Under the pieces are notes generated by a model. That model saw only the letters and a program-made list of their open reading frames with translations, searched no databases and had not been told where the DNA came from. Made by a program: the position numbers and the translations under genes. This document shows, piece by piece, positions 45,948-55,081 of a stretch of 64,000 nt of DNA. How positions within the stretch are numbered: position 1 is the stretch's first letter; every line of letters starts with the position of its first letter. Source of the stretch: Geminicoccaceae bacterium (GTDB taxonomy: Bacteria; Pseudomonadota; Alphaproteobacteria; Geminicoccales; Geminicoccaceae); contig JANQNY010000059.1 in the NCBI GenBank assembly GCA_028279345.1, positions 40,014-104,013 on the forward strand, given 5' to 3'.

Positions 45948-46056
45948 CTAGCTGGAACCAGCCACGCCACCGGCCTGCCACCCACGAGCGCACAATCGCA
46001 CTGAGCGGACGCGCTTGCGCGTGGGCGGCGCCGGCCGCACGTGAACGCGAACGGCG

Positions 46057-47040
46057 CTAGTTCTGCGTCGAGTAGTAATCCTCGACGATGAGATCACCGG
46101 CGATGATCTCGGCCTTGGCCGCCTCGATCTGCTCGACCATCTCGTCCGTCATCAGCGCTTCATTGTGCTCGTCGACGGCGTAGCCAACGCCGTCGTCGGC
46201 AAGGCCAAGGCTCGACAATCCGCCCTCCAGCTCGCCGTTCTTGGCGTCCATGAAGGCGTCGTAGACGGCGACATCGACCCGCTTGAGCATCGAGGTCAGC
46301 ACGTGCCCGGGGTGGAGGTGGTTCTGGTTGCTGTCGACGCCGATCCCCAGCATGTCGTTGTCAGCAGCCGCCTGCAGCACGCCCAAGCCGGTGCCACCCG
46401 CCGCGTGGTAGACCACGTCGGCGCCCCGGTCGAATTGGCTCTGGGCAAGCTCGGCGCCCTTGGTGGGGTCGTTCCAGGCGGCGGGCGTGTCGCCGGTCAT
46501 GTTGGCGAGGATCTCGATCTCCGGGTCCACGTAGTGCACGCCCTGCTCGTAGCCGTGGAGGAAATTGCGGATGAGCGGGATGTCCATGCCGCCGACAAAG
46601 CCGACGGTGCCGGTCTCGGATGCCATCGCCGCGGCCATGCCGACGAGGAAGCTCGCCTCGTGCTCCTTGAACACCACCGAGCGAACGTTCGGTTGCTCGA
46701 CCACACTGTCGATCACGACGAAACGCACGTCCGGATGCTCGGGCGCGATCTCTTCCATGGCGCTGGTGAAGGCGAAGCCGACGCCCACGACGACGTCCGC
46801 GTCGCCGCGGGTAGCCATCCGCGTCAAGGCCTGCTCGCGCTGCGCCTCATTGGTGATCTCGAACTCGAGATAGTCGATGCCGGTTTCTTCTCTGAAGCGC
46901 TCGGCGCCCGTGTAGGCCGCTTCGTTGAACGACTTGTCGAACTTGCCGCCCATGTCGAAGATGATCGCCGGCGTAAAGTCCTGCGCCTGGGCGACGCCCG
47001 CGCCCAGCGTCAACGCCAGCGCCCACAATGAAACCCGCAT
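46057..47040 (-). CDS. BMP-family lipoprotein-like/periplasmic substrate-binding protein
   Basis: A 327-residue exported binding protein of the BmpA/PnrA (Med) family, which usually binds purine nucleosides. Signal peptide ends AGVAQAQ; then FTPAIIFDMGGKFDKSFNEAA and VGMAAAMASETGTVGFVGGMDIPL, the family hallmarks. No lipobox cysteine, so periplasmic. ATG 47040 with AAGGAAC upstream was chosen; the open frame to 47244 is Arg/Pro-rich noise. It stands 109 bases before the dual ATPase gene. Confidence 0.93.
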   Translation of the reverse strand: MRVSLWALALTLGAGVAQAQDFTPAIIFDMGGKFDKSFNEAAYTGAERFREETGIDYLEFEITNEAQREQALTRMATRGDADVVVGVGFAFTSAMEEIAPEHPDVRFVVIDSVVEQPNVRSVVFKEHEASFLVGMAAAMASETGTVGFVGGMDIPLIRNFLHGYEQGVHYVDPEIEILANMTGDTPAAWNDPTKGAELAQSQFDRGADVVYHAAGGTGLGVLQAAADNDMLGIGVDSNQNHLHPGHVLTSMLKRVDVAVYDAFMDAKNGELEGGLSSLGLADDGVGYAVDEHNEALMTDEMVEQIEAAKAEIIAGDLIVEDYYSTQN

Positions 47041-47332
47041 CTCTCGGTTCCTTCGCCTAATCCGCTCCACCACTCCCTCTAAGCAGAACGCGGGCGGCTG
47101 GGAAGCCGGGAGCGCACGCCGGCTCTGCCGGCAAGGTCCGCCGCGAGAGCCAGGGCTCGGCGGTCCAGGAAGCTGCGCACGGGCGCTGCCATCTCGCCTT
47201 GCGGCCGAGCGACGCAACGGACACGCGGCCGGACGCGGTTCCACGCCAGGGTCCTGCTCCCGTCACACCCGAGAGGAGACGCGCTTTGGTAGGCGCCGGA
47301 CCGGTCCTCCCCGAGGCGCCAAACGAAGGTGC

Positions 47333-47719
47333 TCAGCCCTCGCGGCGCGGCAGGTCGTCGGCGGGCTCCACCCACGGAACGCGCTCTTCCCAATGCACGT
47401 GACCCTCGGGCGCAAGGCCCGTCTGGTCGTCGAGCAGGCTCGCATAGAAGTGGAGTTCGCCCACATGGCGATCAGAGCCATAAGCCACTGGCGCGCCGCA
47501 GGTCGGGCAGAAATAGCGCCTTACGCCGGGGCTCGATTGGAAGAGCCGTGGCTCGGCGCCGGTCCATCGCCAACGGCCGTCGGCGACACCGACGAACGTG
47601 GTAAAGGGCGATGACGTCTGCCGGCGACAACTTTCGCAGTGACAGTGCACGCACCAATTCCGGGGCTCGTCGTAGGCGAAACACACCGCGCCGCAGAGGC
47701 ACCTTCCCGTCTTGGTCAT
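47333..47719 (-). CDS. GFA-family (glutathione-dependent formaldehyde-activating-like) protein
   Basis: A 128-residue zinc protein. Zinc ligands are visible as RCLCGAVCFAY, CVHCHCESCRR and YFCPTCGAPVAYG, the GFA/CENP-V layout. Many members have no proven formaldehyde activity, so substrate is open. ATG 47719 has GAGGAGCGGAAG upstream; the open frame to 47779 is rejected. Stands alone, 292 bases from the BMP gene; nothing was recognised in that gap. Confidence 0.9.
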   Translation of the reverse strand: MTKTGRCLCGAVCFAYDEPRNWCVHCHCESCRRQTSSPFTTFVGVADGRWRWTGAEPRLFQSSPGVRRYFCPTCGAPVAYGSDRHVGELHFYASLLDDQTGLAPEGHVHWEERVPWVEPADDLPRREG

Positions 47720-47853
47720 CTTCCGCTCCTCAGGTCGGCGGCGCGATGCCGCTACAGCCGACGCGGCGCACCGATGCAAGGGCGGCCGACGAGGTCAAGA
47801 GATCGTGCGCGAAGGTCCGCCGACCATGCCCAGCGCGGCACCTGCTGAGCCCG

Positions 47854-48555
47854 TCATCCCGCCGGGTCGGGGAACGCGAACCTGCCGTCGACGATGTCGC
47901 GCAGAAAGCCGCAGCCGTCCACCAACGCGTGATAGTGTCGGTGAGCCTGCACAGCGAAGGCGAGCGGGTTCAGGTAGTAATATGTTGAGGAGAAGTCGTC
48001 CGTCGTCAGCGTCGAGCGCAAGTTCATGCGTTGGGACAGCACGTGGCGCGTGGTGGGTGACAGCGAGGCGAGTTGGACCACGCCGGCGATATACTCGTGC
48101 TCGAGCAAGCCCAAAGGCACCGGGGACATGCGCTGGGCGATCAGGCGATGCGCCGTCTCGTGGGCGATGAGGCTCGCGTAGAGTTCACCGAATGCCAGTC
48201 CGCGAAAGCGCGGCTGGCGGTGGAATGCCCGGCGCGAGGCTGCCTTGTCAGCGATGAGGATGAGCGCCCGTGGAGCATCATAGAGCGCGAAGGCCGGCGC
48301 GCCCAGCACGGGCTGCAGTTCGGGTTCGATCCGTACCTCGACGTCCGGCGCGTTCTCGAGACCACAACGGCGAAAGAAGGTGACCGCAACCTCGGCACCA
48401 CGGCAGATCGCCGCGTGACTACCCTGCCCCTCGATGCGCACGACCACACCCGAAGCCGGGCAGTCGCCGCTAGCAGCCTTGGCGACCTGTGCGGTAACCG
48501 CGAGAGCAAGAGCGAGCGCAACACGCCGCAAGATGACGACGAATTCGAGGCCCAT
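47854..48555 (-). CDS. Secreted protein with HExxH motif (DUF6639-like), possible metallopeptidase
   Basis: A 233-residue exported protein: signal peptide to about residue 27 (AVTAQVAKA), five cysteines, and a metallopeptidase-like helix YASLIAHETAHRLIAQR with HETAH at about residues 132-136. A downstream LEHEYIAGVVQLASL may give the third ligand. The C-terminal half has SSTYYYLNPLAFAVQAHRH. The name DUF6639 is from memory and unsure. No protease substrate or partner can be inferred from the neighbours. Confidence 0.7.
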   Translation of the reverse strand: MGLEFVVILRRVALALALAVTAQVAKAASGDCPASGVVVRIEGQGSHAAICRGAEVAVTFFRRCGLENAPDVEVRIEPELQPVLGAPAFALYDAPRALILIADKAASRRAFHRQPRFRGLAFGELYASLIAHETAHRLIAQRMSPVPLGLLEHEYIAGVVQLASLSPTTRHVLSQRMNLRSTLTTDDFSSTYYYLNPLAFAVQAHRHYHALVDGCGFLRDIVDGRFAFPDPAG

Positions 48556-48730
48556 GCGAAGCGCTCCTGAGCAATGCGCGCACAGTAAGGGCGAATTCCG
48601 AGCGAATCATCGGCACCGCAGATCAACCACTAGGATCGCATATTGTGCCGAATCGCGAAGTGATCTTCGACACGGCGAGCAGCCAGCCGTCGCATGGGCC
48701 CGGCAATACGGGCCTTGACCTAGCCGCCGA

Positions 48731-49678
48731 TTACTCTTCGAGTGGACGAAAATCCCAGAACCGGAGGTTCGGCGCGCTGGTGTTGTGCTGCGACGGCCGC
48801 AGCCGGACGAAGGCGACCTCGCTTACCGTTTCGTCAGGCGCCTCCATGACCGTTCGCTGAGCGCCCACGCCCTCGACGTCCAACCACCGGACGAACGCCG
48901 TGTCGGCCATGGTCGAGGTCACGAACATCGACCGCACCGCCGCAACCTCGCGTTCCTCCTCGCCCAGCTCGAGCCGTACATCGAGGGTGATCACCTCCTG
49001 GTCGACATTCGCAACCGCCAGCGTACCGGTGCTGCCGCCAACGAAGCGGAGGTCGAAGCGACCAGCCTCGGGCACGAAGGTCACGTGCTCGATATCCACG
49101 AACGGCCGCTGATCTTCGGTGATCGGACCGACGATGAAGGAGCTGCCATAGGCGGTCTCCTCCCGTATGAAATCTGGCGGTGGCAGCGGCTTCGGACGCC
49201 AATAGCCATCGGGTGGGTAGAGCACGAGCACCTCGATCGGCACGTCGCCGGGACGCTGCCTATAGAGCCGGAAATAGTGCAGCTCCTCGAAGATCTCGCC
49301 GTCGACCTCCACCGGCACGTTCGGTGGGCGCCAGAACTGCGGCTCGCGCACGCCCTCCAGCATCCACGTCTCGTCCTCATAGAGCGGAAACACACCAGGC
49401 TCGGCCGGGTAAACCGGATCGCTCGCGTCGAAGCCCTCGCAGCCGTCCCAGACGGGAGCCGTCTGATCGACGGTGATCTCATCCACGTACTCTGGATGGC
49501 TCGCCTCAATCGTGAAAGCGACCTGACCGCTGGCCATCAGCCGGAAATCGACATTGTCGACCTCCGCACACGCGGTCTCGACGCTACGATTGCTCAAGGT
49601 CGGCTCGAGCGCCGCAACGTTGGTCACGGCGCCAGCGGTCGCAGTGGCGGCAAGCAGCAGGCGGAAGAGCATCGGCAT
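48731..49678 (-). CDS. Secreted hypothetical protein, beta-rich
   Basis: A 315-residue protein with an N-terminal signal (LLLAATATAGAVTNVAA) and a mature region rich in Pro, Trp, Val and acidic residues, for example VREPQFWRPPNVPVEVDGE and LVLYPPDGYWRPKPLPPP. Two cysteines (TACAEVD, DGCEGF) lie in the first 85 residues. No catalytic motif seen and no family recognised. Start may be Met1 or Met3. It lies 127 bases from the Sua5 gene end and may be expressed alone. Confidence 0.7.
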   Translation of the reverse strand: MPMLFRLLLAATATAGAVTNVAALEPTLSNRSVETACAEVDNVDFRLMASGQVAFTIEASHPEYVDEITVDQTAPVWDGCEGFDASDPVYPAEPGVFPLYEDETWMLEGVREPQFWRPPNVPVEVDGEIFEELHYFRLYRQRPGDVPIEVLVLYPPDGYWRPKPLPPPDFIREETAYGSSFIVGPITEDQRPFVDIEHVTFVPEAGRFDLRFVGGSTGTLAVANVDQEVITLDVRLELGEEEREVAAVRSMFVTSTMADTAFVRWLDVEGVGAQRTVMEAPDETVSEVAFVRLRPSQHNTSAPNLRFWDFRPLEE

Positions 49679-49805
49679 TCACAACAAAGCAGCACACCAT
49701 ATCCAGCAGACGTGCCACATCTGCGCGTAATCCGGCAACCGGCCATGAAGGAATGGCAACGCCGCTCGAGCTGACGCGCATGGCGGCAGCGGTCAGTCGA
49801 CCGAT

Positions 49806-50750
49806 TCACTCGATGGCTGCCGCCCGCCGCAACCGATCGTTCAGCGCTTCGCCCAGGCTCTCGTCAGGGATCGGCGCCACGGCGATCGCTGTGACGTCTG
49901 CGCGGTCGAGCGCGCGCAACATGGCGAAGAGGTTGTGCGCCGCCTCGCCGAGATCGCCAGACGCGCTGAGGTTCAAGAGCGGACCTTGCGCGTCGGGCTC
50001 GGGCCCGAACGCCAGGTACGCCTCGCCCGCAACCGGTGCCTTCGCATCAAGGCGCACCGGCCGGGTCGGCGCGTAGTGGCTGGCCAACTGGCCCGGCGCC
50101 ATGATCTTGCCGGGCGCGCCCGCCCCCAACGGGCCAACGATCGCTTCGACCTGCGCACGCGTGACACCGCCCGGGCGCAGCAGCCGCGGCGCCGCGTCGG
50201 ACAGATCGATCACCGTGCTCTCGACGCCGACCGCGCAAGCCCCTGCGTCGAGGGTCAGGTCCACGGCCTCACCCAGCTCCGCGGCGACGTGGGCGGCGGT
50301 CGTCGGGCTGACGCACCCGGACCGGTTGGCGCTGGGGGCTGCGATCGGGAGGAGCGTGGCGTCCAATAGGGCCTGCGCGGTCGGCGCCGCGGGTGCACGC
50401 ACCGCGATGGTGCCGAGCCCGGCGGTCACGAGCGGGCTGATGGGGCTTCCGGAAGCTTGCGGCAGGACCAGCGTGAGGGGCCCAGGCCAGAACGCCTCCG
50501 CAAGCGCGTCCGCGCGCTCGTTCCAGCGTGCCAGCGGGCGCGCGCCTGCGGCGTCGGCGACGTGAACGATCAAGGGGTTGTGCGCGGGTCGGCCCTTGGC
50601 GGCGAAGAGCCGCGCAACCGCCGCATCGTTGGTGGCAACCGCACCCAGCCCGTAGACCGTTTCCGTCGGAAACGCGACGAGGCCGCCCGCGCGAAGGATG
50701 CGGGCAGCCTCCTCGACCGTCTCGGGCGTGGCCCTGACGAGCGGGCTCAA
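49806..50750 (-). CDS. L-threonylcarbamoyladenylate synthase (Sua5 type)
   Basis: Makes threonylcarbamoyl-AMP for t6A37 in ANN-reading tRNAs. A 314-residue two-domain form: YrdC domain (residues 1-~200; GGLVAFPTETVYGLGA, KGRPAHNPLIVHV, PSANRSGCVSPTTA) and a Sua5 C-terminal domain (GQLASHYAPTRPVRL). The start is TTG at 50750, overlapping the bioY stop (TTGA), a typical coupled junction here. Confidence 0.93.
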   Translation of the reverse strand: MSPLVRATPETVEEAARILRAGGLVAFPTETVYGLGAVATNDAAVARLFAAKGRPAHNPLIVHVADAAGARPLARWNERADALAEAFWPGPLTLVLPQASGSPISPLVTAGLGTIAVRAPAAPTAQALLDATLLPIAAPSANRSGCVSPTTAAHVAAELGEAVDLTLDAGACAVGVESTVIDLSDAAPRLLRPGGVTRAQVEAIVGPLGAGAPGKIMAPGQLASHYAPTRPVRLDAKAPVAGEAYLAFGPEPDAQGPLLNLSASGDLGEAAHNLFAMLRALDRADVTAIAVAPIPDESLGEALNDRLRRAAAIE

Positions 50751-51316
50751 GCCTGCCGGCTGACCACCCTGGTGAGGCCCAGAACAATGGCCACGGCAAG
50801 GCCGGCCTTGACAAGATCGCCCAGGATGAACGGCGCAGCGCCCAAGGCGATCACTTCCTGCCAGCCGGTGAAGACCGAGAGCCAGGCGAGGCCCGGCGCA
50901 TAGTTGAGGCCAATGGCGACGACCGCCGCACCCAGCAGCGGCAGCACGTGGCGTGTGCGCTCGGCGACCCAGCCGAGGAAAGCCGCAGCCAAGAGCCAGC
51001 CGAGCATGTAGCCGCCGGTCGGGCCCATCATGTAGGCGATGCCGATGCCGCGTTCGGGCGTGCCCGAGAAGACCGGGAGGCCCATGGCACCCTGCGCCAG
51101 GTAGAGGACAATCGTGGCGATGGCGAGCTTGCGGCCGAGGCCCATCGCGAGGAGCAGCACGACGCCCGTCTGCAGCGTCATCGGGACCGGCCAGAACGGC
51201 ACGTGGACCTTAGCCGATGCCCAGAGGAGCAGCGAGCCGGTGAGAACGAGCGCCAGCTGCGTGAGGAGTGAGCTCTCCGCGACGCGATTGGCGAGCGTGG
51301 GCGTAGGATGAGTCAT
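50747..51316 (-). CDS. bioY: Biotin transporter substrate-binding membrane protein
   Basis: A 189-residue membrane S component with six hydrophobic segments. BioY landmarks are VPFWPVPMTLQTGVVLL, LPVFSGTPERGIGIAYMMG and GPTGGYMLGWLLAAAFLG. BioY can import biotin alone or with an ECF module; no bioM/bioN gene lies beside it. Its stop overlaps the Sua5 start. Confidence 0.94.
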   Translation of the reverse strand: MTHPTPTLANRVAESSLLTQLALVLTGSLLLWASAKVHVPFWPVPMTLQTGVVLLLAMGLGRKLAIATIVLYLAQGAMGLPVFSGTPERGIGIAYMMGPTGGYMLGWLLAAAFLGWVAERTRHVLPLLGAAVVAIGLNYAPGLAWLSVFTGWQEVIALGAAPFILGDLVKAGLAVAIVLGLTRVVSRQA

Positions 51317-51449
51317 GGATCATGCGCTCCCAAGATATGCAGACGGCTTTAGGCGTGCTGCAGCATAGGCGACGCGCAACTGACCGCAACGCTTCGCATG
51401 GCGTCCTTAGGTGGGCCGCCGCGCGGCGCTCGCGACGCATGAAACGGCC

Positions 51450-52715
51450 TCAGCGCAGCGCCCGGCTACCGATGTCACTCCGATAGATGCGGCTGGGCCA
51501 GGTGATACGTTCGACCGCTCCGTAGGCGCGAGTGTGCGCGGCTCGTAGATCGACCCCGCGCCCGGCCACGCACAGCACGCGACCGCCGCTCGCCGCGATC
51601 CGCTCGCCGTCGGCCTGGGTTCCGGCGTGGAAGACCAAGACGTCATCCGCATCGGCGAAGGCAACGAGGCCCTCGATGGCGTCGCCGGTCCGGGGTTGTT
51701 CAGGGTAGCCGGCGTTCGCGAGAACAACCCCAAGGCAGGCTTCGGGGTACCAGCGCAGATCCATGCGCGCGAGCACGCCGTCGACGGCGCCCAGCAAGAG
51801 CTGGCCGAGATCTGTCATCAGGCGCGGCAGCACGACTTGCGCCTCCGGATCACCGAACCGCACATTGTACTCGATCAGCTTCGGCCCGGCGTCGGTCAGC
51901 ATCAGCCCGCAATAGAGAAAGCCCTGGAACGGCGTACCCTCGGCCGCCATGCCGGCGAGCGTCGGCCGCACGATCTCGTCCATCACCTGCGCCTTGAGCG
52001 CGTCGGTGAGTTGCGGCGCCGGGCTGTAGGCGCCCATGCCCCCGGTATTGGGGCCGTGATCGCCATCGAGGAGCCGTTTGTGGTCCTGCGCGGTGCCGAT
52101 CTCAAGCGCGTGGGTGCCGTCCGAAAGCGCGAAGAGGCTCGCCTCCTCACCCTCCAGGAACTCCTCCACAACGAGCGTCTCACCGGCGGCGCCGAACGCC
52201 CCGGCGAAAGCACTGTCGATCGCCGCGTGCGCGTCCGCGTCGGTCATGGCCACAACGACCCCTTTGCCGGCGGCGAGCCCATCGGCCTTGATGACGATCG
52301 GCGCGCCCTTGGCATCGACGTACGCATGCGCCGGCGTCGCCTCGGCAAAGACGGCGAAGTCGGCGGTTGGGATGCCGTGGCGCGTGCAGAAAGCCTTGGC
52401 GAAGGCCTTGGACGTCTCGAGCCGTGCTGCGGCCTGCGTCGGCCCGAACGCCTTGATGCCGCGCGCGGCAAGCGCATCGACGAGTCCCAGCGCCAAGGGT
52501 GCTTCGGGTCCGACGACGACGAGGTCGATGGCGTTGGCGGCGCTCCAGGCGGCCAGGGCCTCGACATCGGCGGCTGGGATCGCGACGCAGGTGGCGTGCT
52601 GGGCGATACCCGGATTGCCGGGTGCCGCATAGAGCGCGTCGACCATTGGCGACGCGTCTAGGCTCCAGGCGAGCGCATGCTCCCGCCCGCCCGATCCGAC
52701 CAACAGCACCCGCAT
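51450..52715 (-). CDS. purD: Phosphoribosylamine-glycine ligase
   Basis: Second step of purine synthesis. A 421-residue ATP-grasp enzyme: MRVLLVGSGGREHALAWSL start, ATP-grasp lid GLAAGKGVVVAMT, LEGEEASLFALSDG, and NTGGMGAYSPAP near the substrate site; C-terminal SGGRVLCVAGRG. ATG 52715 is the family start, with GGGAG upstream. It is divergent from argC with ~95 bases between starts. Confidence 0.96.
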   Translation of the reverse strand: MRVLLVGSGGREHALAWSLDASPMVDALYAAPGNPGIAQHATCVAIPAADVEALAAWSAANAIDLVVVGPEAPLALGLVDALAARGIKAFGPTQAAARLETSKAFAKAFCTRHGIPTADFAVFAEATPAHAYVDAKGAPIVIKADGLAAGKGVVVAMTDADAHAAIDSAFAGAFGAAGETLVVEEFLEGEEASLFALSDGTHALEIGTAQDHKRLLDGDHGPNTGGMGAYSPAPQLTDALKAQVMDEIVRPTLAGMAAEGTPFQGFLYCGLMLTDAGPKLIEYNVRFGDPEAQVVLPRLMTDLGQLLLGAVDGVLARMDLRWYPEACLGVVLANAGYPEQPRTGDAIEGLVAFADADDVLVFHAGTQADGERIAASGGRVLCVAGRGVDLRAAHTRAYGAVERITWPSRIYRSDIGSRALR

Positions 52716-52809
52716 CCTCGCCGCTCCCACCGCTCAGCCCGGCACCGGGCTTGCCTCGTTGCGCGTCTCGGCTTTAAGCCATGCGGTAGCGCAAGCGAAG
52801 GGGCCGACG

Positions 52810-53853
52810 ATGGAAACCAAGGCGCGAATCGCCGTTCTGGGTGGCAGCGGCTACACCGGGGCCGAGACGCTGCGCCTGGCGCTCGGCCACCCCAATCTGG
52901 ACGTCCGCCACATCACGGCCGATCGCCACGCCGGCAAGCGGATGGGCGATGTCTTTCCGCATTTGGGAGATGCCGGCCTTCCGGCCCTCATCAAGATCGG
53001 CGACGTGCCGTTCGACGACGTGGACGCGGTCTTCTGCTGCCTGCCGCACGCGACGACGCAGGAGGTCGTGAAGGCGCTGCCCGGGCATCTCAAGGTGATC
53101 GACCTCTCGGCCGACTTCCGGCTCAAGGACCCGGCGGTCTATGAACACGCCTATGGCCGCCCACATGGTGCCTTGGAACTGCAGGCCGAAGCTGTCTACG
53201 GCCTCACCGAGCATGCGCGCGATGCGCTCCGCCAGACGCGGCTCGTGGCTGTGCCGGGCTGCTATCCGACGGGTCCGCAGCTAGCCCTCAAGCCGCTGCT
53301 CGCCGCCCAGGCGATCGAGGACGACGGCATCATCATCGACGCGAAGTCGGGCGCGAGCGGTGCGGGGCGCTCGCTCAAAGAGCATCTGCTGCTCGCTGAG
53401 CTGCTGGAGGGCTTCCAGAGCTATGCGATCGGCACCCACCGCCACATTCCGGAGATCGAGCAGGGCCTCTCCGAGGCCGCAGGCGAACCGGTCCGGGTGA
53501 GCTTCACGCCGCATCTGGTGCCGATGAGCCGTGGCCTCTTGTCGACGATCTACGTTCGCGAGAAGCCCGGCTCCGACCGCGGCGACCTCGAGCAGATCCT
53601 CGGCGAGCACTATGCGGACGAGCCCTTCGTCCGGGTGCGCACCGATGGCGTGGCCGCGGGCACCCACGAGGTACGCGGCACCAACCGCTGCATCATCTCG
53701 GTCCACGCCGACCGCCGGCACGGCCACGCGATCATCGTCGCGGTCATCGACAACCTCATGAAGGGCGCTGCCGGCCAGGCCGTGCAGGACCTCAACGTCG
53801 TCTTGGGCTTCGACGAGACCGCGGGGCTCGGGGCGACGGCCCTCTTCCCGTGA
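52810..53853 (+). CDS. argC: N-acetyl-gamma-glutamyl-phosphate reductase
   Basis: Third step of arginine synthesis. A 347-residue NADP-dependent enzyme: nucleotide loop AVLGGSGYTGAETLRL, catalytic cysteine in VAVPGCYPTGPQLAL, and HRHIPEIEQGLS with a likely catalytic His. ATG 52810 begins the Rossmann strand. It overlaps the threonine ammonia-lyase start by GTGA at 53850 and leads the long gene chain to the end of the window. Confidence 0.96.
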   Translation: METKARIAVLGGSGYTGAETLRLALGHPNLDVRHITADRHAGKRMGDVFPHLGDAGLPALIKIGDVPFDDVDAVFCCLPHATTQEVVKALPGHLKVIDLSADFRLKDPAVYEHAYGRPHGALELQAEAVYGLTEHARDALRQTRLVAVPGCYPTGPQLALKPLLAAQAIEDDGIIIDAKSGASGAGRSLKEHLLLAELLEGFQSYAIGTHRHIPEIEQGLSEAAGEPVRVSFTPHLVPMSRGLLSTIYVREKPGSDRGDLEQILGEHYADEPFVRVRTDGVAAGTHEVRGTNRCIISVHADRRHGHAIIVAVIDNLMKGAAGQAVQDLNVVLGFDETAGLGATALFP

Positions 53854-55076
53854 GCGACCCCGCGGTCAGCCTTGCCGACATCCGCGCGGCGGCCGAGCGC
53901 ATCGAGGGCCGCGTGATTCGGACGCCCTGTGTCGTCTCGCAAACGCTCTCGGGCATCCACGGCTGCACCATCGTCTGCAAGTTCGAAAACCTGCAGTACA
54001 CCGCGTCCTTTAAGGACCGCGGTGCCTGCAACTGCATGTTGCAGCTCGACGCCGAACAGCGCGCCCGCGGGGTGGTCGCGGCGTCTGCCGGCAACCACGC
54101 GCAAGCCGTGGCGCACCACGCGCGCGAGCTGGGCATCGCCGCAACGATCGTAATGCCGCGCCAAACGCCATTCGTGAAGGTGGCGGGCACCGAGCGCCTG
54201 GGTGCCGCCATTCGTCTCGAAGGCAACAGCGTCGATGAGAGCATGGCCCACGCCCGCGCCCTGGCTGAATCGGACGGCCTGACGCTGGTCCATCCCTTCG
54301 ACAACGCGCGTGTCATCGCCGGTCAGGGCACGATCGCGCTCGAGATGCTCGAGGACTTCCCTGACCTCGATGCCCTCGTCGTGCCGATCGGCGGCGGCGG
54401 CCTCATCGCCGGCATCGCAACCGCCGCCAAGGCACTGAAGCCGGACATTCGCGTGTTCGGCGTCGAGGCAGCGCTCTATCCCTCAGTGCAGCACCTCCGA
54501 GACGGCCTCGAACCACCTGTAGGCGGCCCGACGATCGCCGACGGCATCGCCGTGAAGCGGCCAGGTGCGCTGACGCTCCCCATCATCGACGCGCTGGTCG
54601 ACGACCTGATCCTCGTCGAGGAGACCGCGATCGAGGCGGCGATCCTCCAGCTCCTCGAGATCGAGAAGAGCGTCGTCGAAGGGGCCGGCGCTGCCGGGCT
54701 CGCCGCCCTGACGACAGCCCCCGAGCGCTTCCGCGAGCAGCAGGTGGGGCTCGTGCTCTGCGGCGGCAACATCGATCCGCGGCTGCTCTCGGCCGTGATC
54801 CTCCGCGGCCTCGTGACCTCGGACCGGCTCGTGCGCCTGGTGCTTGCCGTGCCGGACGCGCCGGGCTCGCTCGCGCGGATCACCGCGGTCGTCGCCTCTT
54901 CGGGCGGCAACATCGTGGACGTGCGGCATCGCCGCGAGTTCTCGGGCCTGTCGGTCAAGCGCACCGAGATCGAGGTCACGGTCGAGACGCGCGACGCCCG
55001 CCATGCCGGCCAGCTCACCGACGCGCTCGAGGCACAGAAGATCGAGGTCAGACGCTTGGCGCGCGGCGAGTTCTAG
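53850..55076 (+). CDS. Threonine ammonia-lyase with ACT domain
   Basis: Converts threonine to 2-oxobutanoate, the entry to isoleucine, or degrades threonine/serine. A 408-residue PLP enzyme: PLP lysine in YTASFKDRGACN, phosphate loop IGGGGLIAGIATA, and a C-terminal single ACT domain (LVLAVPDAPGSLARITAVV). The length fits the short TdcB-plus-ACT form often called IlvA in alphaproteobacteria; biosynthetic and catabolic roles cannot be told apart here. GTG start overlaps argC. Confidence 0.92.
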   Translation: MSDPAVSLADIRAAAERIEGRVIRTPCVVSQTLSGIHGCTIVCKFENLQYTASFKDRGACNCMLQLDAEQRARGVVAASAGNHAQAVAHHARELGIAATIVMPRQTPFVKVAGTERLGAAIRLEGNSVDESMAHARALAESDGLTLVHPFDNARVIAGQGTIALEMLEDFPDLDALVVPIGGGGLIAGIATAAKALKPDIRVFGVEAALYPSVQHLRDGLEPPVGGPTIADGIAVKRPGALTLPIIDALVDDLILVEETAIEAAILQLLEIEKSVVEGAGAAGLAALTTAPERFREQQVGLVLCGGNIDPRLLSAVILRGLVTSDRLVRLVLAVPDAPGSLARITAVVASSGGNIVDVRHRREFSGLSVKRTEIEVTVETRDARHAGQLTDALEAQKIEVRRLARGEF

Positions 55077-55081
55077 CTGCC

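Noticed and set aside
50747..51449. Possible riboswitch before bioY or purD
   Set aside because: The 130-base gap shows no conserved riboswitch core that I could identify.
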